Shown in pieces: positions 19,220 through 29,251 of a stretch of DNA of 64,000 bases. Every line of letters starts with the position of its first letter. Position 1 is the first letter of the stretch. The position numbers and the translations under genes are program-made. Origin of the DNA: Flavobacterium davisii (lineage in GTDB: Bacteria > Bacteroidota > Bacteroidia > Flavobacteriales > Flavobacteriaceae); NCBI RefSeq assembly GCF_019565505.1, contig NZ_CP067378.1:2108001-2172000 (forward strand), read 5' to 3'. Under the pieces are notes generated by a model, which saw nothing but the letters and a program-made list of their open reading frames with translations, did no database searches and was not told the DNA's origin.

Positions 19220-20182
19220 TTATTTTTTTTTAGTAACAATTGGTAAAACAGAAAATGAAAAGATGCCTAAAAGAATTGTGATTAAAAGTTGCGATGTCCA
19301 AACAATCCATCCAAAAGCATTTCCTGCTTCTATAGGGATTTTATATAAAACTAAAATTTTTGCAATTAAAACAGGAAAAAAACCAAAGCCGCCATTTGTA
19401 AATGACATGGTTAATCCTCCTATTACAAAAGCAACGAGTATCGTTCCGAAACTAATTGAGCTGGTAGCCTCCAATGCAAATACTGTAATATAAAACATTA
19501 AGACATACGAAAACCAAATTAGAAAAGTAAAAAATAAAAAACGCCATTTATTAGGCATATACAGTAAACTAAAAATTCCTTCTTTTAATCCCGCAATTTT
19601 TGATTTGAAAAGTAAAATATATTTCCAATTAGAATAACTGTATAAAAGTAAAAAACTTATTCCTGCTATAAAACCTATTACTAAAAGTATAATTAGTTTT
19701 TCAATAGGAATATAGGCTAATAAAAAATTCTTTAGCGTATCTATTTCTAGTATTAAGGCACTAAAAACAAATAATAAAAGAAAAATTAAATCCACAATTC
19801 GCTCTGCTATAATGGTTCCAAAAGCCTTATCAAAAGGAACATCTTGGTATTTCTTTAAGATTAAAGCTCTTGAAAATTCGCCTGATCTAGGAATTGTTAA
19901 ATTTACAAAATAGCCTATACAAACAGCTAAGAAATTAAGCTTAAAATGAGGTTTTACACCTATTTCTTGTAGTGCGTATTTCCAACGATAAGCCCTAAAA
20001 ATACACCCTGATATAGCTATAAGCAAAGATACTGCAACGTAATTATAGTTAGCTGTGGTAAAATACAATTGCATTTGAGCAATTTGTTTTTCTGTAAATG
20101 AGTTATAGGTGTAATAAGTCAGTCCAGCACCTAATAGTAAAGGAATGATTAAACTGGCATAAGAGCGTATTTTGTTACTCAC
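19220..20182 (-). CDS. Lysylphosphatidylglycerol synthase TM-region / flippase-like protein
   Basis: Integral membrane protein of the UPF0104 / LPG_synthase_TM family, about 320 aa with roughly eight hydrophobic helices and the family motifs YFVNLTIPRSGEFSRALIL and TNGGFGFFPVLI. Members move or modify lipids; the substrate here is unknown. The frame is open into panD, but a GTG at 20182-20180 lies 2 bp after the panD stop and gives VSNKIRSYASLIIPLLLG, so I choose that start. Probably translated from the panC-panD transcript. Confidence 0.82.
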   Translation of the reverse strand: MSNKIRSYASLIIPLLLGAGLTYYTYNSFTEKQIAQMQLYFTTANYNYVAVSLLIAISGCIFRAYRWKYALQEIGVKPHFKLNFLAVCIGYFVNLTIPRSGEFSRALILKKYQDVPFDKAFGTIIAERIVDLIFLLLFVFSALILEIDTLKNFLLAYIPIEKLIILLVIGFIAGISFLLLYSYSNWKYILLFKSKIAGLKEGIFSLLYMPNKWRFLFFTFLIWFSYVLMFYITVFALEATSSISFGTILVAFVIGGLTMSFTNGGFGFFPVLIAKILVLYKIPIEAGNAFGWIVWTSQLLITILLGIFSFSVLPIVTKKK

Positions 20183-20183
20183 G

Positions 20184-20534
20184 TTATTGGAGTGAATTAT
20201 TTTCTTCGTTAGGGAATACAATAGAAGGTTTGAAATTTTTAGCTTCACTCATTTCAATGCTTCCATACGAAATAATAATAATAATATCTCCTTGATGCAC
20301 TTTACGTGCAGCAGGACCATTTAAGGTAATCTCGCCACTATTCTTAGGTCCTTTAATAGCATAAGTTTCTAAACGTTCTCCGTTGTTTACATTTACAATA
20401 GATACTTTTTCGCCTTCAAAAATATTTGCGGCATCCATTAATACTTCGTCAATAGTTATACTTCCGATATAATTTAGATCGGCACCTGTTACTTTAACTC
20501 GGTGGATTTTTGATTTTACAACTTCAATTCGCAT
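20184..20534 (-). CDS. panD: Aspartate 1-decarboxylase
   Basis: Pyruvoyl-dependent aspartate decarboxylase producing beta-alanine for pantothenate. The self-cleavage Gly-Ser pair lies in [19 protein letters not shown] (residue about 25); [25 protein letters not shown] is the second conserved stretch. 116 aa, intact. It lies 14 bp downstream of panC, with which it forms the usual panCD pair. Confidence 0.96.
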   Translation of the reverse strand: MRIEVVKSKIHRVKVTGADLNYIGSITIDEVLMDAANIFEGEKVSIVNVNNGERLETYAIKGPKNSGEITLNGPAARKVHQGDIIIIISYGSIEMSEAKNFKPSIVFPNEENNSLQ

Positions 20535-20548
20535 GGTACAAAGTTATA

Positions 20549-21398
20549 TTATTTTAATGAAATGTTATCAATTAAACGTATATTGTTTACAAAAACGGCT
20601 ATAAAAGCACGGTATATTTTGTTGGGTGATTTTTCTGTACAGGTTTTTAATGTGTCTTCTTCTGCTATTTCAAAATACTCTAGTTTAAATAAAGACTGTT
20701 TTAAAAATTCATTTTCAACCCATTTGGTTAGGTTTTCGGGTGTTTGAGTCTGAAAATTTTCTTTTACAGTAGTTAGTGTTTTAAAAATAAAAGACGCTTC
20801 TGTTTTTTCTTGTGCAGACAAGCGCTGGTTTCTTGAACTCATTGCTAAACCATTGGCCTCTCGATAAATAGCGCAACCTACTATGTTTACTGGTATGTTG
20901 TAGTTTTTAACGAGTTTTTTTACAATTTGTAATTGTTGAAAATCTTTTTCACCAAAGTAAGCACTTGTAGGATTTATGATTTCAAATAATTTTTTAACAA
21001 TAGTTCCTACACCATCAAAATGCCCCGGGTCTGTGTTTGCCTTCCATTTCAAACTCTAAACCATCATACTCGAAATGAGTAGAGACAGTGTTGCCTTCGT
21101 ATATATCATCAATAGTAGGAGCGTAAACTATAATGTTTTTATTAAGAGAATGAATTTGATTTAAATCTTCTTCAAGAGTTCGGGGGTATTTTTCTAGATC
21201 TTCTTGATTGTTAAATTGTGTTGGATTTACGAAAATACTTACAATGGTAAGATCGTTGTGTGTTAAAGCTTCTTGCATTAATGACAAGTGACCTTTGTGC
21301 AATGCTCCCATAGTAGGAACAAATCCAATGGTTTTTTTCGGGGCTAAAAAAGTATCTAAATGTCTTTTTAATTCGCTTTTTTGAGTAAATAAAGGCAT
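20549..21398 (-). CDS. panC: Pantothenate synthetase (frameshifted)
   Basis: Condenses pantoate and beta-alanine with ATP. The nucleotidyltransferase start VPTMGALHKGHLSLM (HxGH-type motif), VSIFVNPTQFN, GKHRPGHFDGVGTIV and AYFGEKDFQQLQIV are present. One extra G in a CCCGGGG context near 21025-21030 shifts the frame; removing it restores RPGHFDGVGT. Corrected length is about 283 aa, normal. It is followed closely by panD. Confidence 0.93.
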
Positions 21399-21458
21399 AT
21401 AAAATTCTTAAAATAAGTGCAAAATTACTATTTTAGTCGTTATCTCCGTAAAAATTTG

Positions 21459-21466
21459 TAATTTTG
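21459..21466 (+). promoter_or_regulatory. -7 element TAATTTTG
   Basis: TAnnTTTG match 40 bp upstream of the glycogen-synthase-like ATG (21506), in the divergent region shared with panC. Confidence 0.65.
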
Positions 21467-21505
21467 CGTGGATTTGTGTCCAATAAACAAAACAGTAAAG
21501 TAAAG

Positions 21506-22315
21506 ATGGAGGATAAAAGGATATTATATGTATCATCCGAATTAGTGCCCTATTTGCCTGAAAATGAGGTATCTTTGATGTCGTTTGATTTGCCAAAAAT
21601 GATTAACGATCAAGGAGGGCAGATTAGAATTTTTATGCCACGTTATGGAAATGTAAATGAAAGAAGGCATCAATTACATGAAGTAATTAGACTTTCAGGA
21701 ATGAATTTAGTGGTAAATGATGTTGATATGCCTCTAATTATTAAAGTTGCTTCCATACCTAAAGAGCGTATACAAGTATATTTTATAGATAACGATGAGT
21801 ACTTTAAACGCAAGTCTACTTTTACTGATGAAGAAGGCGTTTTGTTTGAAGATAATGATGAGCGTGCTATTTTCTTTGCAAAAGGAGTAGTTGAAACAGT
21901 AAAAAAATTAAACTGGGTTCCTGATATTATCCATGTTCAAGGGTGGATGGCCTCTTTATTGCCTGTTTATATGAAACATTACTATAAAGACGATGCGTTA
22001 TTTTCAGAAACAAAGATAGTTACATCTGTTTTTAAAGAAGGTTACGAAGGAATATTAGATGCTCAAATTTCGAAAAAAGTTCAATTTGATGGTGTGCCAC
22101 AAAAAGCTATTCAAGAGTTAGATAACCCTACTTACGAAAGTTTAATGATGACAGCTATTAATCATTCGGATGGAGTAGTGATGGGATCAGAAGAAATATC
22201 ACCAAATTTAACAAAATTTATAGAAGCTTCTAAAAAACCTTTTTTACCTTTCGCCTCCAAAGATGTATTTGCAGAAGCTTATACAGAATTTTATAAAACT
22301 CAAATATTAGGTTAA
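21506..22315 (+). CDS. Glycogen/starch synthase N-terminal (GT5) domain protein
   Basis: 269 aa corresponding to the starch-synthase catalytic (GT5) N-terminal Rossmann domain: KRILYVSSELVPYLPE, RIFMPRYGNVNERRHQL, DIIHVQGWMASLLPVYM. The usual C-terminal GT-B half of glycogen synthases (about 200 residues with the ADP-glucose site) is absent; the frame stops cleanly at 22315. Short forms of this kind are common in Flavobacteria, and whether they are catalytic is unclear. The ATG at 21506 fits the promoter; an upstream in-frame start at 21464 overlaps the -7 element and is rejected. Next gene 4 bp downstream. Confidence 0.82.
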   Translation: MEDKRILYVSSELVPYLPENEVSLMSFDLPKMINDQGGQIRIFMPRYGNVNERRHQLHEVIRLSGMNLVVNDVDMPLIIKVASIPKERIQVYFIDNDEYFKRKSTFTDEEGVLFEDNDERAIFFAKGVVETVKKLNWVPDIIHVQGWMASLLPVYMKHYYKDDALFSETKIVTSVFKEGYEGILDAQISKKVQFDGVPQKAIQELDNPTYESLMMTAINHSDGVVMGSEEISPNLTKFIEASKKPFLPFASKDVFAEAYTEFYKTQILG

Positions 22316-22319
22316 TAAA

Positions 22320-23957
22320 ATGAATTTCAATACTTTTGTAAAAAAAGCAGTTGTTTTGTTATCGGTTTTTTTCTTGTCATGTGATCAAGATTATAATACA
22401 ATAGGGGCTGATTTAGTAGGAGACCAAACCTTTTCTTTTTTAGGAGGTGAGGATAAATCGAGTAGTATAACGATTAATGACCTAGATTTAGGGGCGGTTC
22501 AATCTAATAATCTTTCTATAAATCATTTAGGATTGTTAAAAAGTGATTATTTTGGAGAGACGACTGCTTCTTTTGTCACGCAATTGCAATTAGAAGAAGT
22601 GGCACCTGTATTTAAAACAGGTGTTGTAGTAGACAGTGTAGTGCTTTCGGTACCTTATTTTAGTACTAAATTAAGTACTGATGCTAATGGAAAAGGAACC
22701 TATAGACTGGATTCTATTTATACTAATACAAGAGATTATTATACAGATTTTAAAGCGGATAAATTACCGACTTTTAATCTAGAAGTATTTAGAAATAATT
22801 ATGCTTTGAATGATTATGATGTAAATGATATTACTAAAAACGCAAAATATTATTCTGATCAAGAGAGTATACTGGATGTGGTAGTAGGTGAAAAGTTAAA
22901 TAATGCTGCTAAAGAAAGTGAAAATATTAATTTTAGACCGAATCAAGCTGAGTTTGAAAAAGCAAAAATAGATGAGGAAACTCAAAAGTTGTTGCCTATA
23001 AAAGATAATCCAAATAACGTAGGAGAACGTCTTTCTCCTCGTATACGCTTACATCTTGACAAATCTCATTTTGAAGATAATATTATAAAGGCCGATTCTA
23101 GATATTTAATAAACAATAGTGCTTTTGTAAATTATTATAGAGGATTAACCTTTAGAGTGTCTAGAAATCAAGGCGTAATGATGGCGTTGGATTTTAAAAA
23201 AGGAGATGTAACAATACATTATAGACAAGATAATTCGAGTATTAAAACAGGAAAAGAAATAAAAACCTTAGTTCTAAAAATGACAGGTAATTCTCTAAAT
23301 GTTTTAAAACATAATAAATCAGCTAATTATGCAAGTGCTTTGTCATCAAATCTACCAGCAGATAATCTGTTTTTAAAAGGAGGACAAGGATCCGTAGCGG
23401 AAATTAAAATTGATCAAGCTTTAATTGATGACCTAAAAAATAAAGGAGCATTAGTTAACGACGCCAGTTTATATTTTACTGTAGATCCTAATTTTGTGAG
23501 TTCATTAAGTAGTGGTAGTAATAACTCCTTTTATTATTTTAATCCAATGCGTCTATATTTGTTTAACGCAGAAAAAATAAGATCATTGGTAGATTATACA
23601 AATGATATAACTAAATTAAATGGTTTTCCGAAAAAGGATAAATATGTTCATGGAGGTATCTTACAAAAAGTAAACGGCAAGTATATGTATCGCATTCGTT
23701 TAACAGATCACATTAATCAGATCTTAAACGATAAGACTGGTAACTATACAAATGTAAAACTAGGACTTGCAGTTACCGAAAATATTAATATTGCTCCTGA
23801 ATTAGGATTATCAGGTGTAAGTGAATTAAAAAATACCATAGGTACCCTAAAAAGAATTCCTGTAGCTAGTGTGATGAGCCCTTTAGGAGTTGTTTTAGGA
23901 GGTACGCAAGGAGAAAATAAAGTTCAATTTAAAATAAGCTATACTAAACGAAATTAA
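22320..23957 (+). CDS. DUF4270 domain-containing lipoprotein
   Basis: 545 aa. Lipoprotein signal (residues 1-21, lipobox FLSC) followed by [17 protein letters not shown], typical of the DUF4270 family of Bacteroidetes. The rest is beta-rich without catalytic motifs. It is expected on the outer membrane or in the periplasm; function unknown. Conserved position between the short glycogen synthase and glmS in flavobacteria. Frame intact; the glmS ATG follows 1 bp after its stop. Confidence 0.88.
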   Translation: MNFNTFVKKAVVLLSVFFLSCDQDYNTIGADLVGDQTFSFLGGEDKSSSITINDLDLGAVQSNNLSINHLGLLKSDYFGETTASFVTQLQLEEVAPVFKTGVVVDSVVLSVPYFSTKLSTDANGKGTYRLDSIYTNTRDYYTDFKADKLPTFNLEVFRNNYALNDYDVNDITKNAKYYSDQESILDVVVGEKLNNAAKESENINFRPNQAEFEKAKIDEETQKLLPIKDNPNNVGERLSPRIRLHLDKSHFEDNIIKADSRYLINNSAFVNYYRGLTFRVSRNQGVMMALDFKKGDVTIHYRQDNSSIKTGKEIKTLVLKMTGNSLNVLKHNKSANYASALSSNLPADNLFLKGGQGSVAEIKIDQALIDDLKNKGALVNDASLYFTVDPNFVSSLSSGSNNSFYYFNPMRLYLFNAEKIRSLVDYTNDITKLNGFPKKDKYVHGGILQKVNGKYMYRIRLTDHINQILNDKTGNYTNVKLGLAVTENINIAPELGLSGVSELKNTIGTLKRIPVASVMSPLGVVLGGTQGENKVQFKISYTKRN

Positions 23958-23958
23958 T

Positions 23959-25805
23959 ATGTGTGGAATCGTAGGTTATATAGGATATAGAGAAGCTTAT
24001 CCTATTGTTGTAAAAGGATTAAAAAGATTAGAATATAGAGGTTATGACAGTGCGGGTTTAGTATTGTATGACGGAGAAGAGATAAAATTATCTAAAACAA
24101 AAGGAAAAGTATCGGATTTAGAAGAAAAGTCTAAAAATGAAATTTCATTAAGTGGAACCATAGGTATTGGACATACACGTTGGGCTACACATGGTGTTCC
24201 GAATGATGTAAATTCACATCCTCATACATCTAACTCAGGAGATTTAGTTATTGTTCATAATGGAATTATTGAAAATTATGAACCCTTAAAAAAGAATTAA
24301 TAAAAAGAGGTTATGTATTTCATTCAGATACAGATACGGAAGTATTAGTTAATTTGATAGAAGAAGTACAAAAACAAGAAAATATAAAATTAGGAAAAGC
24401 AGTTCAAATTGCCTTAAATCAAGTAGTAGGAGCTTATGCGATTTGTGTTTTTGATAAGAAAAAACCAAATGAAATTGTGGTAGCTAGATTAGGTAGCCCT
24501 TTAGCTATTGGCGTAGCTGAAAATGAATTTTTCATAGCTTCAGATGCTTCTCCTTTTATCGAATATACTTCAAATGCTATTTATTTAGAAGACGAAGAAA
24601 TGGCAATTATTCGTTTGAAAAAAGGATTGAAAGTAAGAAAAATAAAAGATGATTCATTAGTACATCCTTACGTTCAAGAATTAAAAATGAACTTAGAGCA
24701 GATCGAAAAAGGAGGATACGATCATTTTATGCTAAAAGAAATTTATGAGCAACCTAGTGTAATTAAAGATACTTATAGAGGACGTTTGTACTCTAATGAA
24801 GGCGTAATTAAAATGGCTGGAGTTGAAGATAATCTAGAAAAATTCATCAATGCTAATAGAATCTTAATCGTTGCTTGTGGTACCTCATGGCATGCAGGAT
24901 TAGTGGCAGAATATATTTTTGAAGAATTTGCTCGTATTCCTGTAGAAGTAGAGTATGCTTCAGAGTTCCGTTATAGAAATCCAATTATTAGCGATAAAGA
25001 TGTCGTAATTGCTATATCACAATCAGGAGAAACAGCAGATACCTTAGCAGCTATTAAGTTAGCAAAAGAAAAAGGAGCCTTTGTATTTGGTGTTTGTAAC
25101 GTTGTTGGTTCTTCTATTTCTAGAGAGTCCCATGCAGGAGCTTATACACATGCGGGTCCCGAAATTGGAGTTGCCTCAACAAAAGCATTCACTACACAAA
25201 TTACAGTTTTAACTATGATTGCCTTACGTTTAGCTAAAGCAAAAGGTAGTTTGTCAAAATCGGATTATCATCGCTACTTATCGGAGCTAGAGGCAATGCC
25301 AGAAAAAGTAGAAGAAACATTATTAACAAATGAAGTTTCAAGAGAAATAGCAGAAGTTTATAAAGAAGCTACAAACTGTTTGTATTTAGGTAGAGGGTAT
25401 AACTTCCCAGTAGCTTTAGAAGGAGCTTTAAAATTAAAAGAGATTTCTTATATACATGCTGAAGGATATCCAGCGGCAGAAATGAAACACGGGCCTATAG
25501 CTTTAATAGATGAACACATGCCTGTTATTGTTATTGCACCTAAGCAAGGACACTATGATAAAGTAGTAAGTAATATTCAAGAGATAAAATCACGTAGTGG
25601 AAAAATTATAGCAATAGTAACTAAAGGAGACGAACAAGTACGTTCTTTGGCTGATCATGTAATTGAAATTCCAGAATGTTCAGACGCTTTATCGCCATTA
25701 TTAACAACTATTCCATTGCAATTGTTATCCTACCATATAGCGGTGCTTAGAGATTGTAATGTAGATCAACCAAGAAACTTAGCTAAATCAGTTACAGTAG
25801 AATAA
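23959..25805 (+). CDS. glmS: Glutamine-fructose-6-phosphate aminotransferase (frameshifted)
   Basis: Makes glucosamine-6-phosphate for peptidoglycan and LPS. The N-terminal nucleophile Cys2 is in [23 protein letters not shown] and the SIS domains ([23 protein letters not shown]) follow, and the C-terminus ends [10 protein letters not shown]. One A is missing near 24293 (six, seven expected) and breaks the frame between the glutaminase and sugar-binding halves; correction gives about 615 aa. An essential enzyme, so an error is likely. It is followed by a strong terminator. Confidence 0.95.
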
Positions 25806-25834
25806 TCGTTTTGCTATATATATTATAAGGTTAA

Positions 25835-25865
25835 AAAAGCGGTAGTCCTAAAAACTACCGCTTTT
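25835..25865 (+). terminator. Rho-independent terminator of glmS
   Basis: Arms AAAAGCGGTAGT and ACTACCGCTTTT, 7-nt loop, T-rich 3' side, 30 bp after the glmS stop. Confidence 0.85.
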
Positions 25866-25893
25866 ATTTTGCTCTTATAAAGACAAATTTTTA

Positions 25894-26094
25894 AACCCAG
25901 ATTACGCATTAGACTTCGTTGTGAAACAAAATTTTTCAATAAATTGAAGTGCTCACGGAAAATTTTAGAAGAAGAAATAGTGAACTATTTTGATGATTAA
26001 AATTTGAGTACGTGCTTGAATTTGAAGAAAAATAAAGTCGAATAGATTTACTTCGTCTATTCGCTACGCTCGGGTCTAATGCGTAATCTGGGTT
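25894..26094. repeat. MITE-like repeat, copy 1 (201 bp, full length)
   Basis: Terminal inverted repeats of 21 bp: AACCCAGATTACGCATTAGA plus C at the left and its exact complement at the right (26074-26094). The interior has an imperfect long palindrome around TTCAAGTGCTCACGG and GTACGTGCTTGAA. No coding capacity. A second copy lies at 33203-33377 with about 26 bp less near the right end. The structure suits a non-autonomous transposable element or a mobile hairpin. Confidence 0.88.
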
Positions 26095-26118
26095 AAAGCG
26101 CCCTTTATTTTATGTTAT

Positions 26119-26871
26119 TTATTTTTTAAAAGAATTCAAAGCCTTTTTTGTAAAGTCAGATAAAACTAATTTACCTGAAATAGCAGCACGATCATACAAT
26201 AACTCATCCCAATGGCTAGTACCTTCCCATAAAACCCTTTTAAATTCTAATAATGCCTCGGGGTTATAACTGGCTAGTTCTTTTGCTAATTTATTTAAGG
26301 CTTGATCCATACCTTCTAAATCATCAAATAATTTAGAATATAATGTATGCTGAAATGCCCACTCTGCGCTTTTCCACTCTGTAGGTGAAAGCGTCATTTC
26401 TGCCATAGCCGATTTGCCTATTTTTCTTGAAACAGCTGGTTCTATTACAAAAGGACCTATTCCTATGGCTATTTCAGATAATTTTATAGCAGCATTATGA
26501 GTTGCAAAAGTATAATCACATGCAGATACAAGACCTACTCCTCCTCCCACTGCTTTTCCTTGTACCCTTCCTATGATTATTTTTTTGCATTTTCTCATAG
26601 CATTAATCACATTAGCAAAACCACTAAAAAAAACACTTCCTGTTTCCAAATCATTTACTTCTAGTAGCTCATCAAAAGAGGCTCCTGCACAAAAAGCGCC
26701 TTTTCCTTCACTTTGTAAAACAACTAATACAACTTCTTCATTTTCACTGATTGTATTTATTTCTTCTGTTAATAATTTTAATTGTTCACTAGAAAATGAA
26801 TTGCTGGCGGGATGTGAAAAAGTAATGGTTGCTATTTTGTTCTCTATGGTTGTATGGATGGTTCCTTTCAT
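26119..26871 (-). CDS. Enoyl-CoA hydratase/isomerase family protein
   Basis: Crotonase-fold enzyme of 250 aa. The CoA-binding/oxyanion hole regions are CAGASFDELLEV (residue about 62) and RVQGKAVGGGVGLVSACDY (about residues 103-121). The second catalytic Glu position reads AIGIGPFVIEPAVSRK. Probably beta-oxidation or leucine/phenylacetate-type catabolism; the exact substrate cannot be read from the sequence. Frame intact. It is separated from the upstream hemD gene by a terminator, so it has its own transcript. Confidence 0.85.
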   Translation of the reverse strand: MKGTIHTTIENKIATITFSHPASNSFSSEQLKLLTEEINTISENEEVVLVVLQSEGKGAFCAGASFDELLEVNDLETGSVFFSGFANVINAMRKCKKIIIGRVQGKAVGGGVGLVSACDYTFATHNAAIKLSEIAIGIGPFVIEPAVSRKIGKSAMAEMTLSPTEWKSAEWAFQHTLYSKLFDDLEGMDQALNKLAKELASYNPEALLEFKRVLWEGTSHWDELLYDRAAISGKLVLSDFTKKALNSFKK

Positions 26872-26915
26872 CTTTTTGAATTTTGTTTAATAGAATTTTA
26901 CCACGCTTTAAAAAA

Positions 26916-26938
26916 AAATCCCGACAAAATCGGGATTT
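26916..26938 (-). terminator. Rho-independent terminator of hemD
   Basis: Arms AAATCCCGA / TCGGGATTT, 5-nt loop, with a run of eight A on the plus strand (eight U in the minus transcript). It lies 20 bp after the hemD stop. Confidence 0.85.
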
Positions 26939-26957
26939 GGGAATATATAAATAAAAA

Positions 26958-27713
26958 TTATTTTCCTTTGTTTACTTCTGCTACATATTTTTCAAGTGCC
27001 ATAGTCATGGAAGGTACGCCTGGAGCAGGTGCCATAATATCTATACGCAAACCATGATCAACAGCCTCTTTTTGAGTTGTACTTCCAAATACCGCTATAC
27101 GGGTATCGTTTTGTTTGAAATCAGGAAAATTCTTAAATAAAGATTGTATTCCTGTTGGGCTAAAAAATGCTAATACATCATAATATACATCTTTTAGATC
27201 TGATAAATCACTCATTACTGTTTTGTAAAAAGTACCCGGAGTCCAATCTAATTTTAAATTATTTAGAGTTTGTGGGACATCTGCATTTAATTTGTCAGAC
27301 GCAGGTAATAAAAATTTTTCATCCTTATACTTTTTAAAGAAAGAAGACATATCCGCAAAATCCTTTTGTCCAACGTAAATTTTTCGCTTTCTGTAAACTA
27401 CATACTTTTGTAGATAATAAGCTACTGCTTCTGATTGGCAAAAATAGCGCAAATCTTCTGGAACTTTATAACGCATTTCCTCTGCTACTCTAAAAAAATG
27501 ATCAACAGAATTCTTGCTGGTTAAAATAATCGCTGTATAATTATTCAAATCAATTTTTTGAGCGCGAACATCTTTAGCAGGCACTCCTTCGACATGAATA
27601 AAGGGTCTAAAATCAACTTTTATTTTATGCTTATTTTGTAAATCAAAATAAGGCGAGTTCTCAACTTTTGGCTCAGGTTGCGATACTAAAATCGTTTTCA
27701 CTTTCATAGTCAA
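26958..27713 (-). CDS. hemD: Uroporphyrinogen-III synthase
   Basis: HemD-type enzyme that cyclises hydroxymethylbilane for haem. The 251-residue protein shows the two-domain pattern: ILVSQPEPKVENSPYFDL at the start, YTAIILTSKNSVDHFF, and the C-terminal LAFFSPTGIQSL and RIAVFGSTTQKEAVDHGLRI typical of HemD. It is 26 bp downstream of the DUF4271 gene, a conserved flavobacterial pair. Frame intact; terminator downstream. Confidence 0.9.
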   Translation of the reverse strand: MTMKVKTILVSQPEPKVENSPYFDLQNKHKIKVDFRPFIHVEGVPAKDVRAQKIDLNNYTAIILTSKNSVDHFFRVAEEMRYKVPEDLRYFCQSEAVAYYLQKYVVYRKRKIYVGQKDFADMSSFFKKYKDEKFLLPASDKLNADVPQTLNNLKLDWTPGTFYKTVMSDLSDLKDVYYDVLAFFSPTGIQSLFKNFPDFKQNDTRIAVFGSTTQKEAVDHGLRIDIMAPAPGVPSMTMALEKYVAEVNKGK

Positions 27714-27739
27714 AAAATGTTGTTTTGTACAATTATGCT

Positions 27740-28405
27740 TTACCTATTTGTGATGTAATAATACACGAAAAAATAAGGTGCAATTTCCGGGGCGCAAATA
27801 TACAAAATAAAATAAAACAACTTCCTTAAAAGTAAGTTTTGATAATTTCGCAATGACCTAAGATAAGTTATGGTGTTTATTATTAAAATTATAACCAAAA
27901 TTCCAAGAATAACATATTGATTTGTCAAATTGGTATAATATAACACCATATCAACAGGTAATAATAATATTCCTAAATAGGTTCTATAACTAACTTTAAA
28001 AAGATTAAATTGTTCAATAAACAACTCTGTGTCAAATGAGGTAGCTATAATTTTTTCTATCAAATATTTTGATAAAACAAAAAAGGTTAAGAAAGTAATA
28101 ATTTGAATGAAACTGATCCAATTAGTCTTCGTCGTATATCCATAATAGGATAAAACTAATTGTATAAAAAAGGAAAACGAAATTAATTGTACAAAAAATA
28201 ACAAAATCGTAAACCAAGTCATTAGGTTACTCGGATCCTTGTAAATTTTTATATATTTATTATCAAATAATAATCGAACAAAATCAATAAAGCGTTTTTC
28301 AAAAACTGCTTTAGTAACCGTTACCACTCCTATAGCTACAATAAAAACTATAGTAATCCAATTTTTATTCTCTACAATTCGAGGAATTAACTCATAGTGA
28401 TTCAT
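27740..28405 (-). CDS. DUF4271 domain-containing membrane protein
   Basis: 221 aa, highly hydrophobic, with about six membrane helices starting NWITIVFIVAIGVVTVTKAVF. It belongs to the DUF4271 family found next to hemD in Bacteroidetes. No catalytic motif is visible and the function is unknown. The -7 element at 28410-28417 lies almost on the ATG, suggesting a very short leader. Cotranscribed with hemD. Confidence 0.85.
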   Translation of the reverse strand: MNHYELIPRIVENKNWITIVFIVAIGVVTVTKAVFEKRFIDFVRLLFDNKYIKIYKDPSNLMTWFTILLFFVQLISFSFFIQLVLSYYGYTTKTNWISFIQIITFLTFFVLSKYLIEKIIATSFDTELFIEQFNLFKVSYRTYLGILLLPVDMVLYYTNLTNQYVILGILVIILIINTITYLRSLRNYQNLLLRKLFYFILYICAPEIAPYFFVYYYITNR

Positions 28406-28409
28406 AGGA

Positions 28410-28417
28410 CAAAATTA
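28410..28417 (-). promoter_or_regulatory. -7 element TAATTTTG
   Basis: TAnnTTTG match on the minus strand 5 bp before the DUF4271 ATG. Confidence 0.55.
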
Positions 28418-28479
28418 CAAAATATTCATTCCCTTTATCGAATTATAAATAATTTAGAACACACATAATTTAAAAAGAT

Positions 28480-28487
28480 TATTTTTG
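28480..28487 (+). promoter_or_regulatory. -7 element TATTTTTG
   Basis: TAnnTTTG match 21 bp upstream of the glycosyltransferase ATG (28508); probably drives the GT2-pyrC-DUF4296 operon. Confidence 0.65.
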
Positions 28488-28507
28488 CAACACAATTCAA
28501 CAAATTT

Positions 28508-29233
28508 ATGCAGGACTCCATTGTTATCATCCCTACTTACAACGAAATAGAAAATATTGATGCTATTATAAGAGCTGTTTTTACTTTGCCCAAAAAATTT
28601 GATGTGCTAATTGTAGATGATAACTCTCCTGATGGTACCGCCGACCATGTAATTGCGTTGCAAAAAGAATATCCTGAGTCATTATTTCTTGAAAAGAGAC
28701 AAGGAAAAGCGGGATTAGGAACGGCCTATGTACATGGTTTTAAATGGGCTATACAACATCATTATGATTATATTTTTGAAATGGATGCTGATTTTTCGCA
28801 CAATCCTAATGATCTTATAAAACTTTATGAAGCTTGCAAAACAAATAATGCCAGTATGTCTATAGGCTCTCGTTACATTACAGGGGTAAATGTTGTAAAC
28901 TGGCCTTTAAATCGGGTTTTGTTATCTTACTTTGCTTCTGTTTATGTTCGAATGATTACAGGTATGCAAATTCAGGATGCTACCGCTGGTTTTATTTGCT
29001 ATCAGCGACAAGTGTTAGAAAAAATAAATCTAAACCAATTAAAGTTTACAGGTTACGCATTTCAAATAGAAATGAAATACAGAACTTTTGCAAATCATTT
29101 TAAAATCATAGAAGTTCCTATTATTTTTACTGATCGTACTAAAGGGGAGTCTAAAATGAGTGGTGCTATTATACGTGAAGCTATTTTTGGCGTTATCATG
29201 TTACGACTACGTAAAATGTTTAATCTATTATAA
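28508..29233 (+). CDS. Polyprenol monophosphomannose synthase-like GT2 glycosyltransferase
   Basis: Family 2 glycosyltransferase resembling dolichyl/polyprenyl-phosphate mannose synthase. It starts VIIPTYNEIENI, then LIVDDNSPDGTADH (nucleotide binding), EMDADFSHNPND (DxD metal motif), and SIGSRYITGVNVVNWPL. There is no C-terminal membrane domain; 241 aa is normal for the soluble bacterial type. It transfers a sugar from GDP/UDP-sugar to polyprenyl phosphate at the cytoplasmic face. Frame intact. pyrC follows after 18 bp. Confidence 0.9.
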   Translation: MQDSIVIIPTYNEIENIDAIIRAVFTLPKKFDVLIVDDNSPDGTADHVIALQKEYPESLFLEKRQGKAGLGTAYVHGFKWAIQHHYDYIFEMDADFSHNPNDLIKLYEACKTNNASMSIGSRYITGVNVVNWPLNRVLLSYFASVYVRMITGMQIQDATAGFICYQRQVLEKINLNQLKFTGYAFQIEMKYRTFANHFKIIEVPIIFTDRTKGESKMSGAIIREAIFGVIMLRLRKMFNLL

Positions 29234-29251
29234 AAAAAAACACAACACATC

